A stretch of 34,731 nt of DNA from JACJXF01 sp038316435 (GCA_038316435.1 JBBQAQ010000041.1:1-34731), one strand, 5' to 3'. Positions 26,237 to 34,566 are shown, numbered from the stretch's first letter. A program made the numbers and translations. Notes: generated by a model from the letters alone, not told the origin.

Positions 26237-28111
26237 TTAATCTTCGAGTTTATTCCACCAGGTAAATTTCAGAATTAAAGTAGTTACAAGAGCAATTCCG
26301 AGAGCAATTCCGAAATAATTCCACTCCCTGAGTACAATAAATATTGGGAATGCTACTAATGCTGTTTGCCAAATAACTCCTATTCCAACGTTAAACATAT
26401 CGCGACCAAAATTGCGGTTGCGTTTGAAATCAGGATCTGTTTTTATTACTTTTTCATAAACTGGTTTCCAGAATCCCCATGGGCGAACGCTTTTATAGAA
26501 TTTAATAAGTACTTCGTCATCTTCAGGTTTTGTAAGTAAAGTACCAACTACGCACCCAATAATTGAAATTATAAAGATAAGAGGGAAGGCGTTCATGCTA
26601 AAGTTATTGATCAAGGGCCACTGATCGAGGATTGAAAGGTTAAGTATTGGAAGAACTACAGCTGCACCAATTCCGGCAACCATTCCCCAGAAATATCCAT
26701 ATCCATTGAATCTCCACCAGTACCATTTTAGCACGTTGGGAGCAGTATAGCCACCCCAAAGCGCAGCTGTGATCCATAGTACAACATCGTTAATTGAGTT
26801 CACCATAAATCCGGCTGTAATACCAACAATTACAACGAGTATTGAAACAATGTAGCTCATTTTCACATACTTCTGATCGCTTGCATTTGGGTTAATATAG
26901 CGTTTGTAAATATCATTTACGATATAAGCGGGAGCCGCATTAACAGTAGCTGCAAAGTTGCTCATGAAAGCAGCCAGTAGTCCGGCCATTAGAAAACCGA
27001 GTAATCCAACAGGCACATAGGTTGCTAAAACGCGAGGTAGTATGCTTTCAAAGTCGGGCTGCAAAAGCGATCCAGTATAGAGCATATCGAAGTTTGCCAG
27101 TGCGATAATGGTTAAACCGGCAATCATAAAATACCGGGTAGGCATCAGAACAACACTTACCATGGAACTCATTTTAGCTGCTTCCTTTGGGTTCTTTGTT
27201 GAGAGAATACGTTGCATATCGTAGTTGGGAGCGGGTCCGGCTGCTGCCAGGAAAACTCCTTTGAAAAGCATCATCACGAAGAATAAGCCGAACATTTCAT
27301 AACCGTCTTTCTTTATCCAGTCGTTAAAGGCTGCCAATTTTGGAGATGCTCCCCCGGAAAGCGAAGCCCAGTCAAGGTCTAGATGTTTTCCAAACCAGAT
27401 ACTTTTCCAACCTTCCGGTAAAACCGAATGTAAAACGTCAGGTGCAACGAGTTTGATAGCGATAATACCTACTGCAACTGAGGCAATAGTAAGTATTCCA
27501 TATTGAATAACTTCGGTGATAACAACGCTGAACATACCACCTTTCACCACATAAAAAGTTGTAATCCCCATTAAAATCAATGCATACAGGTTTTCATTTA
27601 TTTGGGGATATTTCAAGAGTGTATCGGGATTTGAAACCAGAAGTGGCAAAAATGACGTAGCGAATTTACCAATCCCTTTAAACCCATAAGAAAGGAAGCC
27701 AATAACACTAACCAAAGCAAAAATCACAACAATTATATGCGACAGGTTTGCCCCCGGGCCTTTACCAAAGCGGGTTTTAATCCATTCAGCTCCGGTCATT
27801 ACGTTGGATCGTCTTAACCATGGCGACAAATACACCATCAGGAAAATCTGGTTAAACACCGGCCAAAGCCATGGGATCCAGATACTTTTTAATCCATAAA
27901 CCGAAAGCCAATAAACGAGAAGCATCGTTCCGGCAATGTCGAACATTCCCGAAGCATTTGAAATTCCAAGCATATACCAGGGAAGATCGTTTCCACCTAA
28001 AAAATAGGAATTGATATTCTTGGAGGCTCTGTGCGAAACCCAGTAGCCGATAAAAATTGTAGCAATCATATATATCACTATGATGCTTAGGTCGATCCAA
28101 TGTAAATTCAT
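26237..28111 (-). CDS. Sodium:solute symporter (SSS family)
   Basis: The ATG at 28111 (MNLHWIDLSIIVIYMIATIFIGYW) is preferred over a TTG two codons earlier. The protein is about 624 residues with roughly 13-15 membrane helices. It has the SSS layout: 'NSYFLGGNDLPWYMLGISNASGMFDIAGTM' near the start for sodium and substrate binding, and 'GLLGFLMAGLLAAFMSNFAATVNAAPAYIVNDIYKRYI' near the middle. It would import a sugar or other solute with sodium. The cellobiose phosphorylase gene is directly downstream, so cellobiose or a related oligosaccharide is the likely cargo, but this is inferred. The length is above the usual 500-550, with a long cytoplasmic tail containing 'KFYKSVRPWGFWKPVYEK'. Confidence 0.9.
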   Translation of the reverse strand: MNLHWIDLSIIVIYMIATIFIGYWVSHRASKNINSYFLGGNDLPWYMLGISNASGMFDIAGTMLLVYWLSVYGLKSIWIPWLWPVFNQIFLMVYLSPWLRRSNVMTGAEWIKTRFGKGPGANLSHIIVVIFALVSVIGFLSYGFKGIGKFATSFLPLLVSNPDTLLKYPQINENLYALILMGITTFYVVKGGMFSVVITEVIQYGILTIASVAVGIIAIKLVAPDVLHSVLPEGWKSIWFGKHLDLDWASLSGGASPKLAAFNDWIKKDGYEMFGLFFVMMLFKGVFLAAAGPAPNYDMQRILSTKNPKEAAKMSSMVSVVLMPTRYFMIAGLTIIALANFDMLYTGSLLQPDFESILPRVLATYVPVGLLGFLMAGLLAAFMSNFAATVNAAPAYIVNDIYKRYINPNASDQKYVKMSYIVSILVVIVGITAGFMVNSINDVVLWITAALWGGYTAPNVLKWYWWRFNGYGYFWGMVAGIGAAVVLPILNLSILDQWPLINNFSMNAFPLIFIISIIGCVVGTLLTKPEDDEVLIKFYKSVRPWGFWKPVYEKVIKTDPDFKRNRNFGRDMFNVGIGVIWQTALVAFPIFIVLREWNYFGIALGIALVTTLILKFTWWNKLED

Positions 28112-28206
28112 AAACAAAAAGGTTTGAACAGTTAGTAAAGTATTTAAATAATAGGGTTAATATTTTCAAACAAAGTAATAAATTGCTTTAAAAATTTCCG
28201 CAATCA

Positions 28207-29484
28207 TTACATCAAAATTCCGGCTAATGTGGCAGAAATATAGGATGCCATTGTACCGCAGATCATCGCCTTAAATCCAAGTCTGGCAAGATCGGCCTTC
28301 CTTTCCGGCACCAACACACCAATACCTCCAAGCTGAATGGCAATAGAGCTGAAATTTGCAAATCCGCACAAGGCAAAACTGGCAATTACTACCGATTTTG
28401 CACTCAACATTCCCTGAGCAATCATAGGCGACAAGTCAGAATAGGCAACAAATTCGTTAATAACCATTTTTGTTCCCATTAGCGAACCCACCTGAAGTGA
28501 TTCTGAAACCGGAACTCCCATTACAATTGCAAAAAGACTGAAAAAAGCGCCGACAACATCTTTTAATCGGAGATTTTCAACGTTCAATCCCACAAAATCG
28601 AGAGTAAGTCCGGTCCAGCCGAGGAAATGTCCAAAGTATCCAAGCAGTGCGTCAACCAGCGCAATAAGAGCAATAACTCCGATTAGCATGGCTATTACGT
28701 TTAGGGAAATCTTCATACCATCACTGGCACCATGAGAAATAGCATCCATTATATTTGAATGTTCCTTTTTAACTTCAAGTTTTATGGTGCCTTGTGTTTC
28801 TGATTCTTCGGTTTCAGGGAAAACAATTTTCGAAATTACCAGCGCTCCGGGGGCTGCCATCAAACTGGCTGCCAGCAGATAACTTGCAGGAACTCCCATG
28901 GAAATATATACAGCCATTACACCACCGGCAATACATGCCATGCTACCAGTCATTGATGCGAGTAATTCGGAGCGGGTCATACCTGACAGGTATGGCCTAA
29001 TCATAATCTGCGCCTCAACCTGACCAACAAAGGCACTGGCCACATTCGATAAGGCTTCACTCCCGCTTACTCTCATAGCCCAATGTACAAAACGTGCAAT
29101 AAATGCAATGATGCGTTGCATAAGGCCCACATGATAAGCCATTGCAACAAGCACACAGACAAAGATAATTGTGGGAAGTAAAATGAAAAGAAACACTCCG
29201 CTTTTAACTACACCTTCAGGTAAAATCTGGGTAACGCGGGTAAGATCTCCAAAAACAAAAAGCCCACCTTCTTTGGAAAAATCAAGTAGTTTGTTAATTG
29301 CTTTTCCAAGCCAAAAGAAAATTTCCTGACCAATGGGAACTTTCAATATGAAAATAGCCAGAAATACCTGCAAAGCTAATCCGGTGATAACCAGACGATA
29401 ATTAATTCTTTTGCGATTATTGGACCATAGAAAAGCAAGTCCTAGAATGATCAGTATTCCAATAACACCCGTAAATCTTCCCAT
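28207..29484 (-). CDS. CNT-family concentrative nucleoside transporter
   Basis: The 425-residue inner-membrane protein has the layout of NupC. It shows an N-terminal helix pair, the 'QIFLA.FILKVPIGQEIFFWLGKAINKLLDFSKEG' region, a core with 'GQVEAQIMIRPYLSGMTRSELLASMTGSMACIAGGVMAVYI', and a C-terminal 'ALCGFANFSSIAIQLGGIGVLVPERKADLARLG'. It imports nucleosides using an ion gradient. It is on the same strand as the symporter and cellobiose phosphorylase, but the 95-base gap and different substrate class make a shared function uncertain. The symporter gene could have its own promoter in that gap. Confidence 0.93.
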   Translation of the reverse strand: MGRFTGVIGILIILGLAFLWSNNRKRINYRLVITGLALQVFLAIFILKVPIGQEIFFWLGKAINKLLDFSKEGGLFVFGDLTRVTQILPEGVVKSGVFLFILLPTIIFVCVLVAMAYHVGLMQRIIAFIARFVHWAMRVSGSEALSNVASAFVGQVEAQIMIRPYLSGMTRSELLASMTGSMACIAGGVMAVYISMGVPASYLLAASLMAAPGALVISKIVFPETEESETQGTIKLEVKKEHSNIMDAISHGASDGMKISLNVIAMLIGVIALIALVDALLGYFGHFLGWTGLTLDFVGLNVENLRLKDVVGAFFSLFAIVMGVPVSESLQVGSLMGTKMVINEFVAYSDLSPMIAQGMLSAKSVVIASFALCGFANFSSIAIQLGGIGVLVPERKADLARLGFKAMICGTMASYISATLAGILM

Positions 29485-29642
29485 AAAAAAATCAAGTTAG
29501 TAGTCGAGTAGTTTTCAATCCAACATTAATTTTTAAACATAGCAATTATTGATGGGAAAAAGAAATGATTTTAAGTTGTTTTAATCTTTCTTGAAATAAA
29601 AATAGTCCTATCTATTTGCCAAAATATCTTTATCGCACGATT

Positions 29643-30308
29643 TCATAAAATCTCAATCTTTTCAATCTCCTTCATCAATCTGCCGGTTTCCGAAAGCGCA
29701 ACAATAATATTCTGGTAATGCAAAATATCCTCAAATTCCAATTTGCGGTCTTTACGGTCTTTAAGCCATTTTTGGGCTGTTTGGTAACCGCCAATATAAA
29801 AATTCCAAGCCAGTTCGGGAACGTTGGCAAAATATTGTGTGTCGTTTATGAAAACCGAACACTGAGCGGAGTCGAAGTGCGGTTTTCTTACAATATTATC
29901 TCCATCAATCGGGTACTGCGTAATAAATTGCTCAACTTTAGGACTTTCCAACAAATGTATTTGCCGTATTTCCCCGCCCAGTTTTACCAATTGCCAAAAG
30001 GTGTCTTTGTTTTTTGGATATGGCACTCTCGGAAAATCAGTTTTTAAAAACTCTTTGTTATTTTCTCTATAATTTCTTGAATGTAAAACGGCATAGATGT
30101 AATCCAAAATATCAATTGGAGCAAAGGTGTTTTCAGTTAGTTCTTTTTCGTTCGTAAAAGTTAAACCCAATTTGCCCATAAACTCTTTTAGAATTTCTGA
30201 GTTAAAGTTTGGTATTCTTTCTATTGTTTGCCTTAAAGTTTGTTGACCATTATTGTCCAATGTTATATTAATGACTTCCCCGCTTTTTGCTCCAATAGAA
30301 AATGCCCT
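29643..30308 (-). pseudogene. 3' fragment of a type ISP restriction-modification gene
   Basis: The open frame covers 29643-30308, but the only start codon is a TTG at 30258-30260. The translation is the C-terminal specificity part of type ISP (LlaBIII-like) enzymes: 'NEKELTENTFAPIDILDYIYAVLHSRNYR', 'DFPRVPYPKNKDTFWQLVKLGGEIRQIHLLESPKV', and 'TQYFANVPELAWNFYIGGYQTAQKWLKDRK'. Full enzymes exceed 1000 residues with helicase and methylase domains; only about 205 residues remain, and the homology begins close to the stop codon of the DUF4340 gene, with which the frame overlaps. The fragment therefore has no catalytic domain. A palindromic repeat is inserted in frame at 29850-29887 (residues KPHFDSAQCSVF). 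A short stand-alone product cannot be excluded. Confidence 0.8.
29850..29887. repeat. 38-bp palindromic repeat inserted in frame in the ISP fragment
   Basis: The outer arms gaaaaccg (29850-29857) and cggttttc (29880-29887) are exact complements, and inner CACT/AGTG pairs add to the stem. The middle contains CTGAGCGGAGTCGAAG, a core I recall as common between genes in Bacteroidota. On the minus strand the element is read as about KPHFDSAQCSVF without breaking the frame. Confidence 0.65.
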
Positions 30309-31207
30309 CTATCTTGCAGTAAAAGATCCAAAACCATAAACCTGGTAAGCTTTAATTCCCTTTCATTATTATATTTTACCAAACCAAGAAACATATCCTG
30401 TTTACCGTCCTTCAGCAAAGGATAAATCTTTAATTCATAGTTCTTTCCGGAAATATCTTCCACCTTCAGAATCCATTTAGCATCAATGCTTTCCTGAATT
30501 TCCGAATCAGAAGAAGAATCGTAAAAGACATTGGTGAAATAACTTAAATAATAATCCATCTTTTCCCTGTCAACACGAGTATCCGGAATTTCAATCCCAT
30601 TTCCGTCTAAAAGAATAGGTTTGGTCTCAGTTTGCTTTATTTGAAAATTATTTTCGGGATTTGATGGGTATGTCAGGCTGATTTGTCTGATGTCACTTGC
30701 CTTAAGATTAAGAAGCATTTTTTCTTTCCAATGGTCAGGGTTTGGATTAATAACTTCTGCGGGCTTTATACGAGGATATCCCTTTACCTCAACTGAATAC
30801 AATTTTTTTGATCCCTCCTTTATCATAAAAGAAGCGTCGTTTATCTGATAACACTTAACTATTTGCATTCTCCTCCCCTCGAAAATCTTTATTTTCACTG
30901 CCTTTTGATTTTCAATTCCTGCAATATCACTCATCCCTTTTGCTTCCATTCTTAAAAAGCTGAATAGAAAATTTGTAATGGCAATGCCGTTGGCAGGGAT
31001 TTCATTATTTACAAGCCAGCTTGAACCTATTCGGGTGAGGACGACGGTATCTTCGGAAAATATTTCAATGCGACTAACTTTGGCCGTATCAGAAATTCTG
31101 AAATCATTATCCTTTGAGAAGTAGCTGCCAGTCTGACAACCGCTAAGAAATCCCAGCAAAATTAAACATCCAAACAAGCCCAGATTAACAGAAATTATTC
31201 TTTTCAT
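30263..31207 (-). CDS. DUF4340 domain lipoprotein
   Basis: The 314-residue protein has a lipoprotein signal with lipobox LSGC (Cys24). The mature part contains DUF4340-type features: 'VSRIEIFSEDTVVLTRIGSSWLVNN', where an Ile/Val-rich strand is followed by a Trp and Asn, and a later repetition 'DIRQISLTYPSNPENNFQIKQTE' that starts a second copy of the same unit. Proteins of this type are often next to GldG-like ABC subunits. Here gldG lies upstream on the same strand, separated by a ParDE pair (31404-31950). The function is unknown; a periplasmic part of the ABC unit is inferred. The stop codon sits exactly where the ISP-gene fragment begins, so the natural C-terminus may have been altered. 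Confidence 0.7.
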   Translation of the reverse strand: MKRIISVNLGLFGCLILLGFLSGCQTGSYFSKDNDFRISDTAKVSRIEIFSEDTVVLTRIGSSWLVNNEIPANGIAITNFLFSFLRMEAKGMSDIAGIENQKAVKIKIFEGRRMQIVKCYQINDASFMIKEGSKKLYSVEVKGYPRIKPAEVINPNPDHWKEKMLLNLKASDIRQISLTYPSNPENNFQIKQTETKPILLDGNGIEIPDTRVDREKMDYYLSYFTNVFYDSSSDSEIQESIDAKWILKVEDISGKNYELKIYPLLKDGKQDMFLGLVKYNNERELKLTRFMVLDLLLQDRGHFLLEQKAGKSLI

Positions 31208-31403
31208 GCTTAACTTATTCGCGTTAAATACTCAGTAATTATATGATTTACAATATTTTATACAATAGATTCCATCACTCCACAGTTACCTGCAGGAAGT
31301 GCAAATAAATAAAGATACCTGCGAATCGTTGCGTTTTAGCATTGTTTTATTTTGTCTTACGAACAGCAATTCCCTGCTTGCGAGTAGGTGCAATTATATT
31401 TGA

Positions 31404-31706
31404 TTATTTATCTTTTATTCTATTTTTAATATCCATTTGTTCGTGCAGAATTCTTATGATCTCAACTTCATTATCCTTAATTCTACGATAAAAAATCAGA
31501 TGTTGACCTGCTTTAAATCCAAATAAGTTTTCCGCAATATTTGAATAATTTTTTCCTATTTCAGGATTAATTGCGATTACCTTGCAATTTTCTAAAAGCA
31601 TTATATAGTATCTGTCTGCCTGATTTTCAGACCATTTATTCAAAGTGTAATTCCAGATACTAATTAAGTCATAAACAGCCTTGTTTGTAAATTTATAATT
31701 AGCCAT
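31404..31706 (-). CDS. parE: ParE/RelE-family toxin
   Basis: The 100-residue protein has the ParE/RelE fold pattern: 'YKFTNKAVYDLISIWNYTLNKWSENQADRYYIMLLENC' as two helices, 'PEIGKNYSNIAENLFGFKAGQHLIFYRRIKDNEVEIIRILHEQMDIKNRI' as the beta sheet and C-terminal end. The 'HLIFYRR' and 'IIRILHEQMD' segments are the typical ParE end. ParE toxins poison DNA gyrase, whereas RelE toxins cleave mRNA on the ribosome; the pattern favours ParE. The start codon lies 8 bases inside the antitoxin gene, so the pair is translationally coupled. All normal regions are present, so it is likely active. Confidence 0.9.
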   Translation of the reverse strand: MANYKFTNKAVYDLISIWNYTLNKWSENQADRYYIMLLENCKVIAINPEIGKNYSNIAENLFGFKAGQHLIFYRRIKDNEVEIIRILHEQMDIKNRIKDK

Positions 31707-31950
31707 TCAGACTCTTATTTGCTTTTAGATTTTTTAACAATGTCTCAGGGTTAAAATCATGCGTAATTCCGCTATCAATGCCTTCTTGAATTGCATTTCT
31801 TAACGCCATTATGTTGTTTTCTTCTTCTTCTAAAAGCCTTAATCCGGCTCGAACGACTTCACTGGCGTTTTTGTATCGACCTGTAGAAATTCTGCTTTTA
31901 ATAAAACTGTCAAAATAGTTTCCTATTGAAATTGAAGTGTTTCGATCCAT
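31699..31950 (-). CDS. parD: ParD-family antitoxin
   Basis: The 83-residue protein begins with a ribbon-helix-helix DNA-binding region: 'TSISIGNYFDSFIKSRISTGRYKNASEVVRAGLRLLEEEE' (about 4-43). The C-terminal tail, 'NAIQEGIDSGITHDFNPETLLKNLKA', would wrap the toxin. It binds ParE and represses the operon. The gene precedes and overlaps parE by 8 bases. A palindrome overlapping its promoter (31974-31990) is the probable operator. The pair lies between gldG and the DUF4340 gene. Confidence 0.9.
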   Translation of the reverse strand: MDRNTSISIGNYFDSFIKSRISTGRYKNASEVVRAGLRLLEEEENNIMALRNAIQEGIDSGITHDFNPETLLKNLKANKSLNG

Positions 31951-31968
31951 AACTCATTGTTTTTTCTT

Positions 31969-32005
31969 CAAACATACCAATTATTGGTATAAATGTCAAG
32001 TGGAG
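31969..32005 (-). promoter_or_regulatory. parDE promoter and overlapping operator palindrome
   Basis: On the minus strand TTGACA lies 17 bases before TATGTTTG (31969-31976), a perfect TAnnTTTG match, 18 bases before the parD ATG. The 17-base palindrome ataccaattattggtat (31974-31990) overlaps the -7 box. This is the expected place for autorepression by a ParD ribbon-helix-helix dimer. Confidence 0.6.
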
Positions 32006-32039
32006 TTTCTTTTTTATGCTCCCACATAACTATTATATA

Positions 32040-33752
32040 TCAGGCTTTAGAATATTTTCGTTTGCGGAAGTATGTGAAAAGCAATCCAAAAACACAGATG
32101 ATAGCAACCGGCAAAACAGTATTCAACATTTTCCATTTCAATTGCATTTCGGCTGTTCTGATTCTTGTTTTATCCAGTAGGCGAAGTTTAAACTCCCTCG
32201 AGCGAAGGGCAATAAGCCCCTGATCATCAGTCATGTAATTAATAACATTCAGAATAAACTCCTTATTTCCGAAAGTCTGCCGGGTATCTTTATCGTACCC
32301 AAGAATCATAGGAATATTCCCTTTAGCGGTTGCCTGAACATCGTTGCGAATCAAATCACCATCGCCAGCGACAAATATCATAGCTGGAGCAGACTTTTTA
32401 ATAATCTCAACATTTGCAGGTGTTACACCTTCCGGGATTCCATAGTTCGCAAAGAAGGAATCGAAACTTCCTTCAGCAAGAATCGCAACCGGCAAGCGGG
32501 ATTTATTGAAAGCACTGCGATTGGGTTTCCTGGTTATTTCATCCATGGTAATTGTTGAAGGATTCTCAATTTTGGCGCTGGTATCCGAGCTTGCCAGTAA
32601 AACTGTACGTTTCAGACCTGGTTTTACAGCCGGGGTAGTATCAATGGCACTTACAAATTCGCTTTTTACATAATTCAGCCCTTTTGTTAATATATTATCA
32701 GGGGATGCGGTTAATAGCGGATAGTACCACCATGGCATGAATGAAGATGTTGGATCCTGGCCATTCACAGAGCTTTCCACTTTCACATAGTTGCATTGGA
32801 TATCCTTAATCAGGTTATAATCCACTTTTATTCCATATTTAAATAGAAGATCATATAAGTTCACATCGTTGTATTCGGTGAAGGTCCTGCCTGAAATAAG
32901 ACTGTCGGCATGTGTTTGTACCGGATCAAGAAAGAATAGCACTTTCCCGCCCCTCATCAGATATTGATCGATCGCAAATTTATCTCGGTCGTTAAACTTT
33001 TTCAAAGGTTGGGCAATTATCAAAGCCTTGTAATCCAGAAGGTTTGTAAGGTTTCCGTTTATTGATCCTCTGTCGACCTGAAAAAACAAACTTAATTCCG
33101 AACTGATATCATTTACCTGATAAAAATCAAGTTCGTTGTGTCCTTCAATAAATGCTATTTTATCAATTTTCTTGCTAGTCAGACTTTTAATTGCCCGAAT
33201 AAACTCATATTCAAGCGATTGCACCGAATTATTAAGGTTTACCTGATAGGATAAACCGGGATTATTTTTCAAAAGGTTTACAGGGAAATCCACGCCGTTA
33301 TAGCTGATAATTGCTCCCGGAAAGATGATTTTTGTAGAATAGCCGCCTTCAGCATCTTTTATTCGAACATCGGTCACACGCAAGCCACGTTCAGCAAGAT
33401 TTTGCATAACCTGATTACGGACTTTAGCATCAGGTTCATCGTACAGATTAACAAATTCAAAGCTCAGGTTCTTTCCTGCATACGCGCGGAAATCGAGCAA
33501 CATTTCGCTAATCGACTGGTGAAATCTTACAAGATCAGAAGGCAGATCACCGTCGAGGAAAACGCGGATATAAACTGCATTATCGAGATTTTTTAATATT
33601 TCGAGGGAGCCGGGATTAAGAGTATACCGGTTCTCAGAACTCATATCGATACGGAAAAAACGGATTCCGGCAAGGATATTTACCAGAACAACCATCACTA
33701 CTATTGTCAGTAGCTGGAATATGTGTTTACGTTTCAGTTCTTTCCGGTTCAT
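32040..33752 (-). CDS. gldG: GldG, gliding-associated ABC transporter auxiliary component
   Basis: The 570-residue protein has one N-terminal membrane helix ('IFQLLTIVVMVVLVNILAGIRF', about 11-32), then a long extracytoplasmic domain and a C-terminal helix ('MLNTVLPVAIICVFGLLFTYF'). The start of the domain has 'FFRIDMSSENRYTLNPGSLEILKNLDNAVYIRVFLDGDLP', and the middle contains 'KIAFIEGHNELD' and 'GGKVLFFLDPVQTH', which are GldG-family signatures. GldG works with permease GldF and ATPase GldA; in gliding Flavobacterium they are needed for motility, while non-gliding Bacteroidota keep them with unknown cargo. It is 9 bases after gldF, in one operon. gldA is not in the window. Confidence 0.92.
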   Translation of the reverse strand: MNRKELKRKHIFQLLTIVVMVVLVNILAGIRFFRIDMSSENRYTLNPGSLEILKNLDNAVYIRVFLDGDLPSDLVRFHQSISEMLLDFRAYAGKNLSFEFVNLYDEPDAKVRNQVMQNLAERGLRVTDVRIKDAEGGYSTKIIFPGAIISYNGVDFPVNLLKNNPGLSYQVNLNNSVQSLEYEFIRAIKSLTSKKIDKIAFIEGHNELDFYQVNDISSELSLFFQVDRGSINGNLTNLLDYKALIIAQPLKKFNDRDKFAIDQYLMRGGKVLFFLDPVQTHADSLISGRTFTEYNDVNLYDLLFKYGIKVDYNLIKDIQCNYVKVESSVNGQDPTSSFMPWWYYPLLTASPDNILTKGLNYVKSEFVSAIDTTPAVKPGLKRTVLLASSDTSAKIENPSTITMDEITRKPNRSAFNKSRLPVAILAEGSFDSFFANYGIPEGVTPANVEIIKKSAPAMIFVAGDGDLIRNDVQATAKGNIPMILGYDKDTRQTFGNKEFILNVINYMTDDQGLIALRSREFKLRLLDKTRIRTAEMQLKWKMLNTVLPVAIICVFGLLFTYFRKRKYSKA

Positions 33753-33761
33753 AATAGTTGT

Positions 33762-34493
33762 TTACCACCGCCTGCTTTGAAGGATCGTTTTTGTAAAAAA
33801 AAGAAAAAGTATTATAATCGTCACAAAATAAATGATATCGCGACTATCAAGTACTCCGCGCGATACCGACTGATAATGGTAATCGATTCCTAATTTCTCA
33901 ATAATATTTACCCATTCGCCTGAACTTGCAAGGGATGAGATAAAACTGAATCCAAGGTAAAAAAGGAAAGAAAACAGCACAGCAAGTATAAAAGCAACGA
34001 TCTGATTTTCAGATAGTGAAGACGAGAAGACTCCGATAGCTGCATAAATTCCCCCTAAGAAAACAAGGCCGATATAAGAACCCCATGTGCCGCCGATATC
34101 AAGGTTTCCTTTTGGACTGCCCAGCTGATAGATGGATATATAAAAAATTAGCGTCGGCAAAATCGAAAGAATAACCAATGTCCAGGCAGCAGCAAATTTG
34201 GCAAAAACAATTTCAATTTCCCGCACAGGTCTGGTAAACAGTAATTCAAGAGTTCCTGAACGTTTTTCCTCTGCAAACATTCGCATACTTATTGCGGGAA
34301 CAAGAAATAAAAAAACCCAGGGAGCAAGTGAAAAAAGGGTATCCAGACTAGCATAGCCATTTTCCAAAACATTCATTTGTCCGCTGAAAACCCACATAAA
34401 GAGGCTTGTGAGCAACAGGAAAACTATCATTACAATATAGCCTGTCAGTGAACTGAAAAACCCCCTTATTTCTCTGGTATAAATTGTAAGCAT
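33762..34493 (-). CDS. gldF: GldF, ABC-2 type permease
   Basis: The 243-residue protein has six membrane helices. It begins 'IYTREIRGFFSSLTGYIVMIVFLLL', has the ABC-2 cytoplasmic segment 'FLVPAISMRMFAEEKRSGTLELLFTRPVREIEIVFAKF' (about 61-98), and helices through 'YIGLVFLGGIYAAIGVFSSSLSENQIVAF' and 'IIYFVTIIILFLFFTKTIL'. It would form the membrane channel of the GldA-GldF-GldG ABC unit. It is followed by gldG with 9 bases between them. A good promoter (34511-34541) precedes it, so gldFG starts a transcription unit. Confidence 0.93.
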   Translation of the reverse strand: MLTIYTREIRGFFSSLTGYIVMIVFLLLTSLFMWVFSGQMNVLENGYASLDTLFSLAPWVFLFLVPAISMRMFAEEKRSGTLELLFTRPVREIEIVFAKFAAAWTLVILSILPTLIFYISIYQLGSPKGNLDIGGTWGSYIGLVFLGGIYAAIGVFSSSLSENQIVAFILAVLFSFLFYLGFSFISSLASSGEWVNIIEKLGIDYHYQSVSRGVLDSRDIIYFVTIIILFLFFTKTILQSRRW

Positions 34494-34510
34494 AAGTATT
34501 TATGAATGCA

Positions 34511-34541
34511 CGAAAATACAGTAAAACTCGGATTATTCAAA
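34511..34541 (-). promoter_or_regulatory. Probable gldFG promoter
   Basis: On the minus strand TTTG (34538-34541) is followed after exactly 19 bases by TATTTTCG (34511-34518), one base away from TAnnTTTG. The gldF ATG lies 17 bases further on. Confidence 0.55.
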
Positions 34542-34566
34542 CCAAAATTTTTATTGGTTGAAATTT

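Noticed and set aside
23675..29484. A single sugar-use operon including the nucleoside transporter
   Set aside because: The gaps of 95 and 123 bases, a hairpin and the different substrate class make one unit unproven; I kept the genes as separate entries.
29718..30047. Plus-strand 109-codon frame opposite the ISP fragment
   Set aside because: The minus strand has clear ISP homology; the plus-strand translation is a shadow.
31208..31403. Hidden gene between parE and the DUF4340 gene
   Set aside because: The 196 bases have stops in all frames I followed and only short imperfect inverted repeats.
31974..31990. Palindrome before parD as a recombination or attachment site
   Set aside because: Its overlap with the promoter of a toxin-antitoxin pair is better explained as an operator.
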